A stretch of DNA of 64,000 nt, from positions 526,891 to 590,890 of the forward strand of contig NZ_JAMTCK010000003.1 of NCBI RefSeq assembly GCF_024171785.1, in the 5' to 3' direction. Position 1 is the first letter of the stretch; each line of letters begins with the position of its first letter. Shown here in pieces: positions 9,747-16,978 of this stretch. The translations under genes and the position numbers were made by a program. Source of the DNA: Goodfellowiella coeruleoviolacea. GTDB taxonomy: Bacteria; Actinomycetota; Actinomycetes; Mycobacteriales; Pseudonocardiaceae. The notes below the pieces were generated by a model, which searched no databases, was not told where the DNA came from, and saw only the letters and a list, made by a program, of their open reading frames with translations.

Positions 9747-11111
9747 GTGCTGCTGCTCTCCCTGCGGTCACTGCGGCGCCAGCCGGCCCGGTTCGCGGCC
9801 AGCCTGCTCGCCACCTTCCTCGGCGCCACCATCCTGATGAGCTTCGCCTCGCTGCTGGACACCCGCGTGGCCGGCGCGGTCGACCCGGACAGCGCCAAGA
9901 CGCTGGTGCTGATGGCCAGCGTGGTCGGCGGCTGGGGCCTGGTGATCGTGCTGTTCGCCGTGCTGTCCACGCTCAGCCTGCTGGTCAGCCAGCGCGCCGC
10001 GGAGATGGCGCTGCTCAAGAGCATCGGCGCGACCCCGGCGCAGATCGGGCTGATGGTCGTGGGCGAGGCACTGGCCGTGGCGGCCGTGGGCGCGCTGGCC
10101 GCGATCCTGCCGGCCGACCTCGGTGGCGGCCTGGTGGTGCACCTGCTGCACAACACCGGCCAGCTGGCCCCGGACGTGACGCACCGCTTCGGGGCGATCG
10201 CGATCTGCCTGGGCTTCGGCATCACCCTGGTGGCGGCCGGCGTGGCCGCGGTGCTCGCCGCGCGCCGCACCACCCGCACCAACGCCAGGGACGCGCTGCT
10301 GGTCGCCGCCACCGGTCAGCGGCCAGTGCCCCGGGCCCGGATCATCTCCGGGGTGGTGTTCCTGGTGGCCGGCCTGAGCTGCGGCATCACCACGGCGGTC
10401 GCGCTGCGCGGCGGGGGCGTGGAGACCATGGCCGTTGGCGCGCAGGGCGCGATCTTCGCGGCCATCGGGTTCGCGCTGCTGGCCCCGGTGCTGCTGCGCG
10501 CGGTGATCGCCGTGCTGGCCGGCCCGCTGCGGGTGCTGCCCGGCGTCAGCGGCTACCTGACCGAGCGCAACGTGCGGGGCCAGCTGCAGAAGATGGCCGG
10601 CGCGGTGGTGCCGATCATCCTGTTCACCGGCATCAGCACCGGCACCCTGTACATGCAGGAGATCGAGAACTCCGCCAAGGCGATGACCGGGGCGGTGCAG
10701 ACCGTGGCCGACCGCAACACCGAGACGTTGAACCTGGTCGTCGTGGGCATGCTCGCGGTGTTCGCCGGCATCATGGTGATCAACACCCTGGTCGCCGCCA
10801 CCACGTTCCGCCGCCGCGAGTTCGGCCAGCAGCGGCTGATCGGCGCGACCCCGCCGCAGGTGCTGCGCATGGTGGGCCTGGAGGGCGCGGTGCTGGTGTT
10901 CACCGGCGTGCTGCTCGGCTCGCTGGCCGCCACCGTGACCGTGTTCCCGTACAGCGTCGCCAAGCTCGGGACGTTCGCGCCCGACACGTCGATCGCGCTC
11001 TACCTGGCCGTGGTGCTCGCCGCCGTGGCGCTGACCCTGGGCTCCAGCGTGGGCACGGCCCGCCGGGTGATCCGCACCCCGGCCGTCGCCGCCGCCACCA
11101 CCCGGATCTGA
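9747..11111 (+). CDS. FtsX-like ABC permease
   Basis: The 454-residue membrane partner of the preceding ATPase has two FtsX-like halves. The first has transmembrane segments near residues 10-30, 50-75, 105-130 and 150-175 and the cytosolic coupling motif RAAEMALLKSIGATPAQIG. The second carries the repeat REFGQQRLIGATPPQVLRMV followed by two more spans. Duplicated FtsX domains are typical of MacB-type exporters, in which ATP hydrolysis drives substrate movement at the outer membrane face. The start is GTG 9747. A decayed relative lies at 5307-5431. Convergent with the small peptide gene at 11210. Confidence 0.9.
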   Translation: MLLLSLRSLRRQPARFAASLLATFLGATILMSFASLLDTRVAGAVDPDSAKTLVLMASVVGGWGLVIVLFAVLSTLSLLVSQRAAEMALLKSIGATPAQIGLMVVGEALAVAAVGALAAILPADLGGGLVVHLLHNTGQLAPDVTHRFGAIAICLGFGITLVAAGVAAVLAARRTTRTNARDALLVAATGQRPVPRARIISGVVFLVAGLSCGITTAVALRGGGVETMAVGAQGAIFAAIGFALLAPVLLRAVIAVLAGPLRVLPGVSGYLTERNVRGQLQKMAGAVVPIILFTGISTGTLYMQEIENSAKAMTGAVQTVADRNTETLNLVVVGMLAVFAGIMVINTLVAATTFRRREFGQQRLIGATPPQVLRMVGLEGAVLVFTGVLLGSLAATVTVFPYSVAKLGTFAPDTSIALYLAVVLAAVALTLGSSVGTARRVIRTPAVAAATTRI

Positions 11112-11147
11112 AACCCCGACCCTGAACCTCGACGCCGCACCTAGACG

Positions 11148-11182
11148 GGCCACGCCAGGAACGCGCTGTCCCTGGCGTGGCC
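11148..11182. terminator. Bidirectional terminator after the ABC permease
   Basis: A perfect 12-bp stem (GGCCACGCCAGG, 11148-11159, with 11171-11182) has an 11-base loop. It lies between the permease and the convergent 46-residue peptide gene. Confidence 0.8.
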
Positions 11183-11209
11183 GTTGCTCGTGCTCGCGGG
11201 TGCGCCGCG

Positions 11210-11350
11210 TCAGCAGTTGTCCTCGCCGTGCCGGCGCCACGGGTCGACCTCCGCGCCACCCAACTCGACGATGATCCCCAGCGGCCGCCAGGGGTTGAGC
11301 GACGCGCCGCCCAGCTCGATCACGTAGCCACGTTCCTTGGACTTGCGCAT
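11210..11350 (-). CDS. 46-residue peptide with two tandem ELGGAxx(N/D)PWR motifs; RiPP-precursor candidate
   Basis: ATG 11350 follows GGAGAAGG at a good distance, so I read a 46-codon gene starting MRKSKERG. The rest consists of two near-identical blocks, VIELGGASLNPWRPLG and then IVELGGAEVDPWRRHG, ending in GEDNC. Each block shares ELGGA, a variable pair, N or D, PWR and a Gly two residues later. A short basic N-terminus followed by repeated cores is a layout seen in ribosomal natural-product precursors, though I do not know this family. It lies 137 bases downstream of the PP2C gene on the same strand, below the methyltransferase/peptide pair. No dedicated modifying enzyme touches it. Function is unknown. 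Confidence 0.7.
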   Translation of the reverse strand: MRKSKERGYVIELGGASLNPWRPLGIIVELGGAEVDPWRRHGEDNC

Positions 11351-11487
11351 GACCTTCTCCTCACCGTGGGGGAGCGGCTGGGGCCCGCCCGCTCGTGGCA
11401 CCGACGCTAGAGGAGATCAGCCGGCCCCAGCTACGGCCAAAGGTGGCGAACCACCGCCAGCACCGGCCGGCCAGACACCAGGCGGCG

Positions 11488-12207
11488 TCACCGCGGTTGC
11501 CCAGCTGTCGCCTCCTCGGTCACCTCGGGGTGCCGCACCACCAACACCGTGATGTCGTCGCCGCTGCGGGCGCGCGCCGTTTTCAGCAGCACCTCAGCGG
11601 CGTCCTGTGGGCTGGGGTGCGCGGCGAGGACGTCGGTCATCTCGTCGTCGGACACCCGCAGCAGGCCATCCGATGCCAGTACCAGGACGGGGCAGCGCAC
11701 GGTGACGGTGTCGATGCCGCCCTGGTCCACCCGCGCGACGCCGTTCATCAGCTGGTGGTCGTGCTGGCGCGCGATCTCCTCGGGCTCACCCTCGTCGCGG
11801 AGGAGCTGGCCATTGGTGTGCGGTCGGGTGAGTCGCCAGGCTTCGCCGTCCTGGTGGGCGTGGGCGGTGCAGTCGCCCGCCCACGCGATCCGCCAGAGTT
11901 CGCCCGGCTCGGCGACGGCGACCACGATCGCCCCGGACGGGCTCGGCAGCTCCACCTCGGGGTCGGCGCAGAGGTCGGACGCCGCCACGATCCCGTGCAC
12001 CGCGCTGCGGCGTGCGGCCACCCGGACGGCCACCTCCGCGGCCACGTCGGCGAACCTGGCGACCTCGTCGCTCGTGCCGGTGCCGTCGACCACGGCCACG
12101 GCCAACCGGTCGTGGAACACGTGGTGCGCGAACGCGTCGCAGTTGAGCGCGCGGCGCGGGCCGGCCTCGGTCGCGGAGCCGATGACGACGCCTGTCTCGT
12201 TGATCAT
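11488..12207 (-). CDS. PP2C-like Ser/Thr phosphatase
   Basis: This 239-residue protein has the PP2C fold pattern. It opens with a strand and GPRRALNCDAFAHH, in place of the usual R-x-x-NqD motif, then LAVAVVDGTGTSDEVA (metal Asp in VVDGTG), WAGDCTAHAH (usually GDSR), LASDGLLRVSDDEM and the terminal SGDDITVLVV. The metal-binding Asp residues of the first, DG and DD motifs are present. ATG 12207 is chosen because GAGGAGG lies 10 bases upstream. It follows the methyltransferase gene by 91 bases on the same strand and may share its transcript. The phosphoprotein target is unknown. Confidence 0.85.
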   Translation of the reverse strand: MINETGVVIGSATEAGPRRALNCDAFAHHVFHDRLAVAVVDGTGTSDEVARFADVAAEVAVRVAARRSAVHGIVAASDLCADPEVELPSPSGAIVVAVAEPGELWRIAWAGDCTAHAHQDGEAWRLTRPHTNGQLLRDEGEPEEIARQHDHQLMNGVARVDQGGIDTVTVRCPVLVLASDGLLRVSDDEMTDVLAAHPSPQDAAEVLLKTARARSGDDITVLVVRHPEVTEEATAGQPR

Positions 12208-12298
12208 GCTGCCGCATCCTCCTCGGTTGCCGGCCGTGCCGGTGCCGTCCGCCACCCGGGTGGGTGGCCCCCGCGGCAGCACGCGGCACTTCGCCTGA

Positions 12299-13435
12299 TC
12301 AGCCCAGGTCCACCGGTTGCGCGTCCGGCGTCACCGTGAACCGCCACGCCGCCAGCGGCGGCCGGCCCCTGGCGTCCCACCACCGGTACGCGGCCTCGAC
12401 CTCGTCCCACAGCCGGCGCGGGCCGTGCTGGCGCACCTCATACCGGCCGCCCAGATCCGGCTGGCCGCCGCGCGGTGCGGGTGCGATGCTCGCCCAGCTC
12501 GCCGACACCGTGTCGACCAGCCACGCGACACCAGGGCGCTCGTCGGTCTTCTCCCACACCGTGAACCGGCATTGAGGGACCGCCACAGCGACCGCCCACC
12601 GGGGATCGTCCAACAACAGCACCGGCCACGGCGGCGTCTCGGTGTGGGTGAGATCCGCCGCCGGATCGTCCCACCGCTTCCGCGTCCACCGCGATGAGCG
12701 CCGCTGGGCGCGCAACTCCATGAACCCCACACGCAACGGCACCGGCCGGCCGACAGCGGTGCCGTCGCCGCCGACCTCGAACCGCACCAGCGGCCCGGTG
12801 GTCAGGTCGGCCCGCATGGGCGCGAGGATCACCCCACCCGGCCGGGTTTGCTCGACCCACGCGTACGGCACCTGTCCAATTCGGACTGATGCCGTGGCGA
12901 TCACCCGGTCGTAGGGAGCGCGCTCGGGGCACCCGACAGCGCCATCCCCGGTCACCACCCGCACGGGATGACCAGCCGCCACCAACCGCCGTCGCGCCTG
13001 ATCGGCCAGCACAGGGTCAACCTCGATGCTGGTCACAGCGTTATCGCCGAGCCGGTGAGCGAGGAGCGCGGCGTTGTACCCGGTACCGGTGCCGATCTCC
13101 AACACCCGGTGCCCCTCGTGCACGTCGAGTGCGTCGAGCATCCCGACCACCACGCTGGGCTGCGAGGCTGAGCAGGTCGGGAGGTACCCGACCGCCGGCC
13201 ACACCGTGGCGCCGTCGTCGTACTGGGTGACGATCGGCCGGTCTGAGTAGACCGCCTCGGTCCACTGCTCGGGGGCGGCGTCGCGGTCAATGGGAACGCA
13301 CTGCACGCTGTCGTCGTCGGCCACGTCAGCCCATGCCTGGGCGGGCACGTAGTCGGCCCGGTCGACGCCACGCAGCGAAGGCAGCCAGGCGGCCGGCACG
13401 GAGCCAGCCGCCTGGAGGTGAGCCACCAAGGTCAT
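12299..13435 (-). CDS. PIMT-like O-methyltransferase, RiPP-associated (imiditide type)
   Basis: The 378-residue protein has the protein-L-isoaspartate O-methyltransferase core, with SAM motif I VLEIGTGTGYNAALL at about residues 110-124 and motif III RPGGVILAPM. Unlike housekeeping PIMT (about 210 residues) it has a long C-terminal extension ending RFTVTPDAQPVDLG. A motif of this kind is known from PIMT homologues that work on ribosomal peptides (lasso peptides, graspetides, lanthipeptides, imiditides), methylating Asp so that aspartimide forms. Its ATG overlaps the stop of the 42-residue acidic peptide gene (ATGA), so enzyme and probable substrate are co-translated. The fold call is firm; the imiditide assignment is inferred. 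Confidence 0.88.
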   Translation of the reverse strand: MTLVAHLQAAGSVPAAWLPSLRGVDRADYVPAQAWADVADDDSVQCVPIDRDAAPEQWTEAVYSDRPIVTQYDDGATVWPAVGYLPTCSASQPSVVVGMLDALDVHEGHRVLEIGTGTGYNAALLAHRLGDNAVTSIEVDPVLADQARRRLVAAGHPVRVVTGDGAVGCPERAPYDRVIATASVRIGQVPYAWVEQTRPGGVILAPMRADLTTGPLVRFEVGGDGTAVGRPVPLRVGFMELRAQRRSSRWTRKRWDDPAADLTHTETPPWPVLLLDDPRWAVAVAVPQCRFTVWEKTDERPGVAWLVDTVSASWASIAPAPRGGQPDLGGRYEVRQHGPRRLWDEVEAAYRWWDARGRPPLAAWRFTVTPDAQPVDLG

Positions 13436-13560
13436 TTCGACTCCGGCTCGAAGGTGCTCGGGTCCAGCGTCTCCCCGGTCAGCGGGGTCTGCTTGTCGTC
13501 GATGATGCTCCGCTTGCCGTCGTCCTCGACCTCGTCGTCCGGCTCCTGCTCGTCGGCCAT
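13432..13560 (-). CDS. 42-residue acidic peptide, probable imiditide precursor
   Basis: ATG 13560 is preceded by GGAAGG and opens a 42-codon gene below the usual length cutoff. The N-terminal half is very acidic (MADEQEPDDEVEDDGKR); the C-terminal half contains IIDDKQ, PLTGETLDP and ends in ESK. In the founding imiditide system a linear acidic precursor is recognised by its methyltransferase through charge and one Asp becomes aspartimide. The Asp14-Gly15 pair here is chemically the most imide-prone site, though I cannot say it is the one used. The stop overlaps the methyltransferase start. There is no signal peptide, so it would act in the cytosol or leave by an unknown route. Confidence 0.75.
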   Translation of the reverse strand: MADEQEPDDEVEDDGKRSIIDDKQTPLTGETLDPSTFEPESK

Positions 13561-13656
13561 GCCGTTTTTTCCTTCCGAGACGCGGTTGTGGTGGACCCTG
13601 GCGAGGTGGGCCAGGGAGGCTCAAGGGGCGTTCACACGATCCGGCGAACTGATGGG

Positions 13657-13827
13657 TCAGCACCCGTAGAAGAAGACCAACCACAGGGCGCTCAGCCAGA
13701 GGAGCAGGCCGAGGAAGAACCACCAGGTCGGGTCGTCGTAGTCGCGCCGGTCCCGCCACTTCCGCCGCAGGTACCGGAGGTGTTTCCGCAACGCGCGTGG
13801 GCCCCCGCGCTGGCGGAGCGGTCTCAC
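13657..13827 (-). CDS. Small single-span membrane protein
   Basis: I read a 56-residue protein from GTG 13827, preceded by GGGGG at 5 bases. The first half is strongly basic (RKHLRYLRRKWRDRRD) and the second is one hydrophobic helix (WWFFLGLLLWLSALWLVFFY) ending in GC. The positive-inside rule puts the N-terminus in the cytoplasm. The start overlaps the stop of the 58-residue gene (GTGA), making it the last link in a chain of coupled small genes. It ends 96 bases before the acidic peptide gene. Function is unknown. Confidence 0.7.
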   Translation of the reverse strand: MRPLRQRGGPRALRKHLRYLRRKWRDRRDYDDPTWWFFLGLLLWLSALWLVFFYGC

Positions 13828-14000
13828 GGCGGCCCCCACGTCATCGGCAGCAGCCGCACCGGCGCGGTGCTGGTGGTGCCGGTGACCGGCCGCTGCGACC
13901 GGGACGACGTGCGCGTCCACTCCTGATCCCGGGCGCCGCCGAGGACGACCGCCGCGAGCGACAGGAGCAGGACGAAGAGCAGGATCACGCGCTGCGTCAC
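13824..14000 (-). CDS. Small exported or membrane-anchored protein
   Basis: This is a 58-codon gene from GTG 14000 to TGA 13824. The N-terminus MTQRVILLFVLLLSLAAVVL is a signal peptide or anchor, followed by a hydrophilic Thr/Ser/Arg-rich tail ending in MTWGPP. Both ends overlap neighbours by four bases, which supports a true gene despite the length. It has no motif I know. Together with the next gene it adds small envelope proteins to the operon. Confidence 0.65.
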   Translation of the reverse strand: MTQRVILLFVLLLSLAAVVLGGARDQEWTRTSSRSQRPVTGTTSTAPVRLLPMTWGPP

Positions 14001-14038
14001 GGCACCTGCCCCTCCAGCCCGGGCCCGTGCTCGGTCAT
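13997..14038 (-). other. 13-codon micro-ORF in the overlap chain
   Basis: ATG 14038 opens MTEHGPGLEGQVP and stops at 13997. Its start overlaps the stop of the 80-residue gene (ATGA) and its stop overlaps the GTG of the 58-residue gene (GTGA). It may be a tiny gene or simply a reinitiation bridge that couples the two genes, and contains GGAGGGG that can serve as the ribosome-binding site for the next start. Confidence 0.4.
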
Positions 14039-14277
14039 CCCGGCTCCCCGTCGCGCTTGCCGGACAGGACCGTGTCCATCGCCCGCGTGGTCACCTCGTC
14101 GCAGGCCAGGCACATCGGGACGGCGATCAGGGCTGTGGTCCGCTCGCGCGGCACGCTGTACCGGCAGACGCCGACCGCCTCCAACGTGCGCACCCGCTCG
14201 TCGTTGACCTGTGCGGTGGGGAACGCGTGGCACTGGCCGTCCGGGCACAGGCGCCACTGGTGGGGCAGTTCCTTCAC
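14035..14277 (-). CDS. 80-residue Cys-containing hypothetical protein
   Basis: GTG 14277 overlaps the stop of the preceding gene (GTGA). The protein begins MKELPHQWRLCPDGQCHAFP and has a second Cys set (CRYS and CLACDE) that could bind a metal as a small zinc-ribbon. There is no membrane segment. It belongs to the overlapping small-gene operon that reads away from the XRE/DUF397 genes. No function is assigned. Confidence 0.65.
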   Translation of the reverse strand: MKELPHQWRLCPDGQCHAFPTAQVNDERVRTLEAVGVCRYSVPRERTTALIAVPMCLACDEVTTRAMDTVLSGKRDGEPG

Positions 14278-14684
14278 GTGTCCGCCACCTCCGCAGCCAG
14301 CACGGACTTCGCCGCGTCCAGGCAGTGACCGCAGTGGTGCGCCGGCACCACCTGCGTGACCGCGTCGGACAGGCCGTGCCCGCACAGCGCCCGGTACGAC
14401 CGCCCCGTGCCCACGTCGTTGGCGGCGATGACGTGCGCCGCACCGTCCACACTGGACCGACGCAGCACGTACCGCGGCTCGTCACCGGATTCCGTTGGCG
14501 TGGTGAGGTAACAGGCGCCGCACCAGGTGGTGTTCTCCCGCGTGGGGCGCGGGTACATCGTGATCAGCGTGTCGGCCAGGCGGATGCCGCAGACGCTCCG
14601 GTGGAACCCGGGCGTGTCCGGCTGCCAGGCGTGCACCTGCGGCGTGACGAACGGGGAGTGCCCGTAGGCCAGGGTGCTGGTCAT
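14274..14684 (-). CDS. 136-residue hypothetical protein with paired Cys/His
   Basis: ATG 14684 overlaps the preceding stop (ATGA) and the gene ends overlapping the next start. Two halves carry similar metal-ligand-like groups: VCGIR with WCGACYL in the first, and LCGHG with HHCGHCLDA in the second. This suggests two zinc sites in a soluble protein, perhaps an internal duplication. The overlapping longer frame to 15008 is not coding upstream of this ATG. Role unknown; it is co-translated with five neighbours. Confidence 0.7.
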   Translation of the reverse strand: MTSTLAYGHSPFVTPQVHAWQPDTPGFHRSVCGIRLADTLITMYPRPTRENTTWCGACYLTTPTESGDEPRYVLRRSSVDGAAHVIAANDVGTGRSYRALCGHGLSDAVTQVVPAHHCGHCLDAAKSVLAAEVADT

Positions 14685-14896
14685 CGCCGCCCCCAGACGC
14701 TCGACTCGGGGCGGCACGCCTGAACCCGGAAGTACGCGCACCCGCAGGGCGCCGGCCGGCAGGTGATGATCCCGAACACCCGGCCGCGCCGCGCCAACCA
14801 CCACCGCCGCAATCGGCCCCGGCGGGTCGCCAGGTAGCGGGCCAGGGCGGCTGTGGCCTGGTCGTGAGTGGGGTAGGTGCGCCGTGTCGCCGTCAC
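14681..14896 (-). CDS. 71-residue basic hypothetical protein
   Basis: GTG 14896 overlaps the stop of the membrane protein gene upstream (GTGA) and the stop overlaps the next ATG. The sequence is rich in Arg and Trp (RRGRLRRWWLARRGR) and has a Cys cluster (CRPAPCGCAYF, then QACR). It could be a small nucleic-acid or metal-binding protein. It has no recognisable domain. The support for coding comes from the four-base overlaps at both ends. Confidence 0.65.
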   Translation of the reverse strand: MTATRRTYPTHDQATAALARYLATRRGRLRRWWLARRGRVFGIITCRPAPCGCAYFRVQACRPESSVWGRR

Positions 14897-15303
14897 GCTG
14901 CTGCCTCCTGTCCACAGTGGACTTGATTAGTCGGGACGTGGCCGAGGGGCAGGCCGGCCATCGCCAGTACCCGACCGGAACCCGGGGCGGTGGGCTCGGT
15001 CGGAGCATCGTGTGGCCGCGCCGAGACGTGGCGCGGCTGTCGGTTGGTGGGGCGGTCGTCCAGCGGAAATGTGGTGATCAGGTGGAGCCACAGGCCGCCG
15101 AGGACTGCGAAGGCCACCAGGCCGAGCGCGAGGAACACGAGCAGTGCGGTCACGTCCACCACCACCTCTGTCGGGGCGGGCAGCGGGACGAGAGCCGAAG
15201 CCGTCTCAACCGTCCCGCCGCCCGGGATCGCCCCGGCGCGTGGGGCGATGGCTGGGGCCGCGTGGGCGTGATCTGGGAACCGCGCGGCCATCACCCAACC
15301 CAT
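14893..15303 (-). CDS. Small single-span membrane protein, first gene of the small-ORF operon
   Basis: This protein of up to 136 residues has an Ala/Pro-rich N-terminal part and one clear transmembrane helix (VTALLVFLALGLVAFAVLGG, about residues 50-70). A His/Arg/Pro-rich hydrophilic tail follows. The start is uncertain: ATG 15303, GTG 15294 and ATG 15291 are in frame and none has a strong Shine-Dalgarno site. Its stop overlaps the next start. It is the promoter-proximal gene of the chain and is divergent from the XRE regulator at 15543, which may control both. Confidence 0.6.
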   Translation of the reverse strand: MGWVMAARFPDHAHAAPAIAPRAGAIPGGGTVETASALVPLPAPTEVVVDVTALLVFLALGLVAFAVLGGLWLHLITTFPLDDRPTNRQPRHVSARPHDAPTEPTAPGSGRVLAMAGLPLGHVPTNQVHCGQEAAA

Positions 15304-15440
15304 CGGGAGCCGGGCGAGCTACTGGGAGCGGCGAGGGGTGCGACCGCCGGCCCTCACCGCTCGCCTGCCTTCAGCTGTGAGGACAGAGGCAGGCAGTTGG
15401 CCAGCACTCCGGCCGCGCTCACCAACTGCCGCAACGGTAG

Positions 15441-15457
15441 CGCAGGAAATTCCTGCG
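15441..15457. promoter_or_regulatory. Palindrome in the divergent XRE/small-gene promoter region
   Basis: CGCAGGAA-A-TTCCTGCG has 8-bp arms around one base. It lies in the 239-base gap between the small-gene operon and the XRE regulator, a natural place for an autoregulatory operator. Binding by the XRE protein is inferred. Confidence 0.5.
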
Positions 15458-15542
15458 GACATTCCTTCGATCGGGGGAAACTCGTGGCGACTTTCCCCGG
15501 GCACACTGGGCCGCGTTCCAACTCACTTCGAAGGAGCATGTG

Positions 15543-16394
15543 ATGGCCAGACGCCCCGGGCCCACTATCCGCCGATGGCAGCTTGGCGGCGAACTACGCC
15601 GTCACCGGGAAGCGGCTGGAGTGTCCGCCCGCAGGGCTGCCGCGGAACTGGAGACTACGCCGTCTACGTTGAGCAAGATCGAGGGCGGCAAGCAATCGAT
15701 CAAAAGCCTGTACGTGAAACTTCTGGCGCCGTTGTATGGACTGTCGCTTGAAGAGCGGGAGCGGTTGCTGGCGTTGGCCGAGGAGGCGAACCAGCCTGGC
15801 TGGTGGACGACGTACGGAAAAGCCGTGCCGGACTGGGTCAAGCTGTACTTCGGATACGAGAGCGACGCGAGCCAACTGCGCACGTACGAGTCGGAGCTTG
15901 TTCCAGGCCTCCTTCAGACTGCCGACTATGTGCGTGCCATCGCCAAGGCAAATCGTCCTGACAGCACCGAGTCGGACTTGGAGACCTCCGTCAATCTGCG
16001 CCGTGCGCGGCAACAGCGTATGACGAGTGATGACGCGCCGGATCTGCACGTGGTGGTCAACGAGGCTGTCCTGCACCGGGAAGTCGGTGGCCCTGCGGTG
16101 ATGCGGGATCAGTTGCGGCACCTGATCAAGACTTCAGAGTCCGAGCACGTAACGATTCAAGTACTCCCGTTCCGGGCTGGTGCTCATCCTGCGATGACCG
16201 CTCCATTCACCCTGCTCGGCTTCGACTACCCAGGGATGACCACGGTGTATCTGGAGAACGGTCGAGGTGCCCTCTACCTGGACAGCCGCCCGGACTTGGC
16301 GAGGTACGAGTGGATGTTTGACCAGCTCTGTCAGGCTGCGCTCTCAGCGAAGGACAGCACTGCCCTGATGGATACTTTGAGCCGCAAGCTGTGA
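15543..16394 (+). CDS. XRE-family regulator with DUF5753 (Scr1/WhiJ-like)
   Basis: The 283-residue protein has an N-terminal helix-turn-helix (AGVSARRAAAELETTPSTLS, about residues 25-44) and the DUF5753 half recognisable from LRTYESELVPGLLQTADYVR and later FRAGAHPAMTAPFTLLGF. ATG 15543 has AAGGAG six bases upstream; a GTG one codon earlier is less likely. The 25-base gap to a DUF397 gene is the standard actinobacterial pairing, where regulator and small protein act together in development or antibiotic control (WhiJ/Scr1 systems). It is divergent from the small-gene operon. Confidence 0.92.
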   Translation: MARRPGPTIRRWQLGGELRRHREAAGVSARRAAAELETTPSTLSKIEGGKQSIKSLYVKLLAPLYGLSLEERERLLALAEEANQPGWWTTYGKAVPDWVKLYFGYESDASQLRTYESELVPGLLQTADYVRAIAKANRPDSTESDLETSVNLRRARQQRMTSDDAPDLHVVVNEAVLHREVGGPAVMRDQLRHLIKTSESEHVTIQVLPFRAGAHPAMTAPFTLLGFDYPGMTTVYLENGRGALYLDSRPDLARYEWMFDQLCQAALSAKDSTALMDTLSRKL

Positions 16395-16419
16395 GGGCAG
16401 GAGCAGAGAGGGGCCGGCA

Positions 16420-16623
16420 ATGAACCCGGACCTGGCAGGGGCGATTTGGCGTAAGTCCAGCCGTAGCGGTGGAGAGAACGGCCAGTGTGTCGAGCTGGCG
16501 CACGGTGACAGCGTCGCCGGCGTCCGTGACTCGAAGAACCCGGGCGGCCCGGTCCTGACCTTCGGGCAGGCCGAGCTGACCCGGTTCCTCACCGCAGTGA
16601 AGTCCGGCCGCCTGCACGGCTGA
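16420..16623 (+). CDS. DUF397 protein, copy 1
   Basis: This 67-residue protein carries the DUF397 hallmarks: WRKSSRSGGENGQCVELA near the N-terminus, VRDSKNPGGPVLTF in the middle and FLTAVKSGRLHG at the end. The start ATG 16420 follows GAGAGGGG. It partners the XRE/DUF5753 regulator immediately upstream; in known systems the small protein modulates the regulator. A strong terminator follows. A second copy lies about 100 bases on, with very similar 3' end and downstream DNA, showing duplication. Confidence 0.9.
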   Translation: MNPDLAGAIWRKSSRSGGENGQCVELAHGDSVAGVRDSKNPGGPVLTFGQAELTRFLTAVKSGRLHG

Positions 16624-16636
16624 CCGCCGGTAGACA

Positions 16637-16671
16637 GATGCCCCGCCCAGGACTCCTCTGGGCGGGGCATC
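16637..16671 (+). terminator. Terminator after DUF397 copy 1
   Basis: GATGCCCCGCCCA (16637-16649) pairs perfectly with 16659-16671 across a 9-base loop and is followed by a C/T-rich run. The same hairpin in decayed form recurs at 19290-19324 behind the DUF397 remnant. Confidence 0.85.
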
Positions 16672-16726
16672 CTCCTCTTCGAGGACGGCCCTCGGCTCGT
16701 TGGTGGTCCAGCCAGGGAGGAGAACT

Positions 16727-16933
16727 ATGGCTTTCGATCAGTTCGCACACGCTGCATGGCGTAAATCGAGCCGTAGCGGGAACAGTGGTGGCCAGTGTGT
16801 CGAATTGGCGCACGCTGCCGAGGTGGTGGGCATCCGCGACTCGAAGAACCAGGCCGGTCCGGTCTTGGTCTTCGGGCAGGCGGAGTTGACCAGGTTCCTC
16901 GACGCGGTGAAGGCCGGCCGGCTGCACGGCTGA
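16727..16933 (+). CDS. DUF397 protein, copy 2
   Basis: The protein has 68 residues, begins MAFDQFAHAAWRKSSRSGNS and keeps CVELAHAAEVVGIRDSKNQ and FLDAVKAGRLHG. ATG 16727 is preceded by GGGAGGAG. It differs from copy 1 mainly in the first 20 residues, while the last 35 codons and the stop-proximal DNA are nearly the same. It has no XRE partner of its own, so it may act with the upstream regulator or compete with copy 1. Confidence 0.9.
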   Translation: MAFDQFAHAAWRKSSRSGNSGGQCVELAHAAEVVGIRDSKNQAGPVLVFGQAELTRFLDAVKAGRLHG

Positions 16934-16978
16934 CCGCCGGTAGGCAGGCGCCCCGCTCAGGATTTCGGCGGGCTCTAG

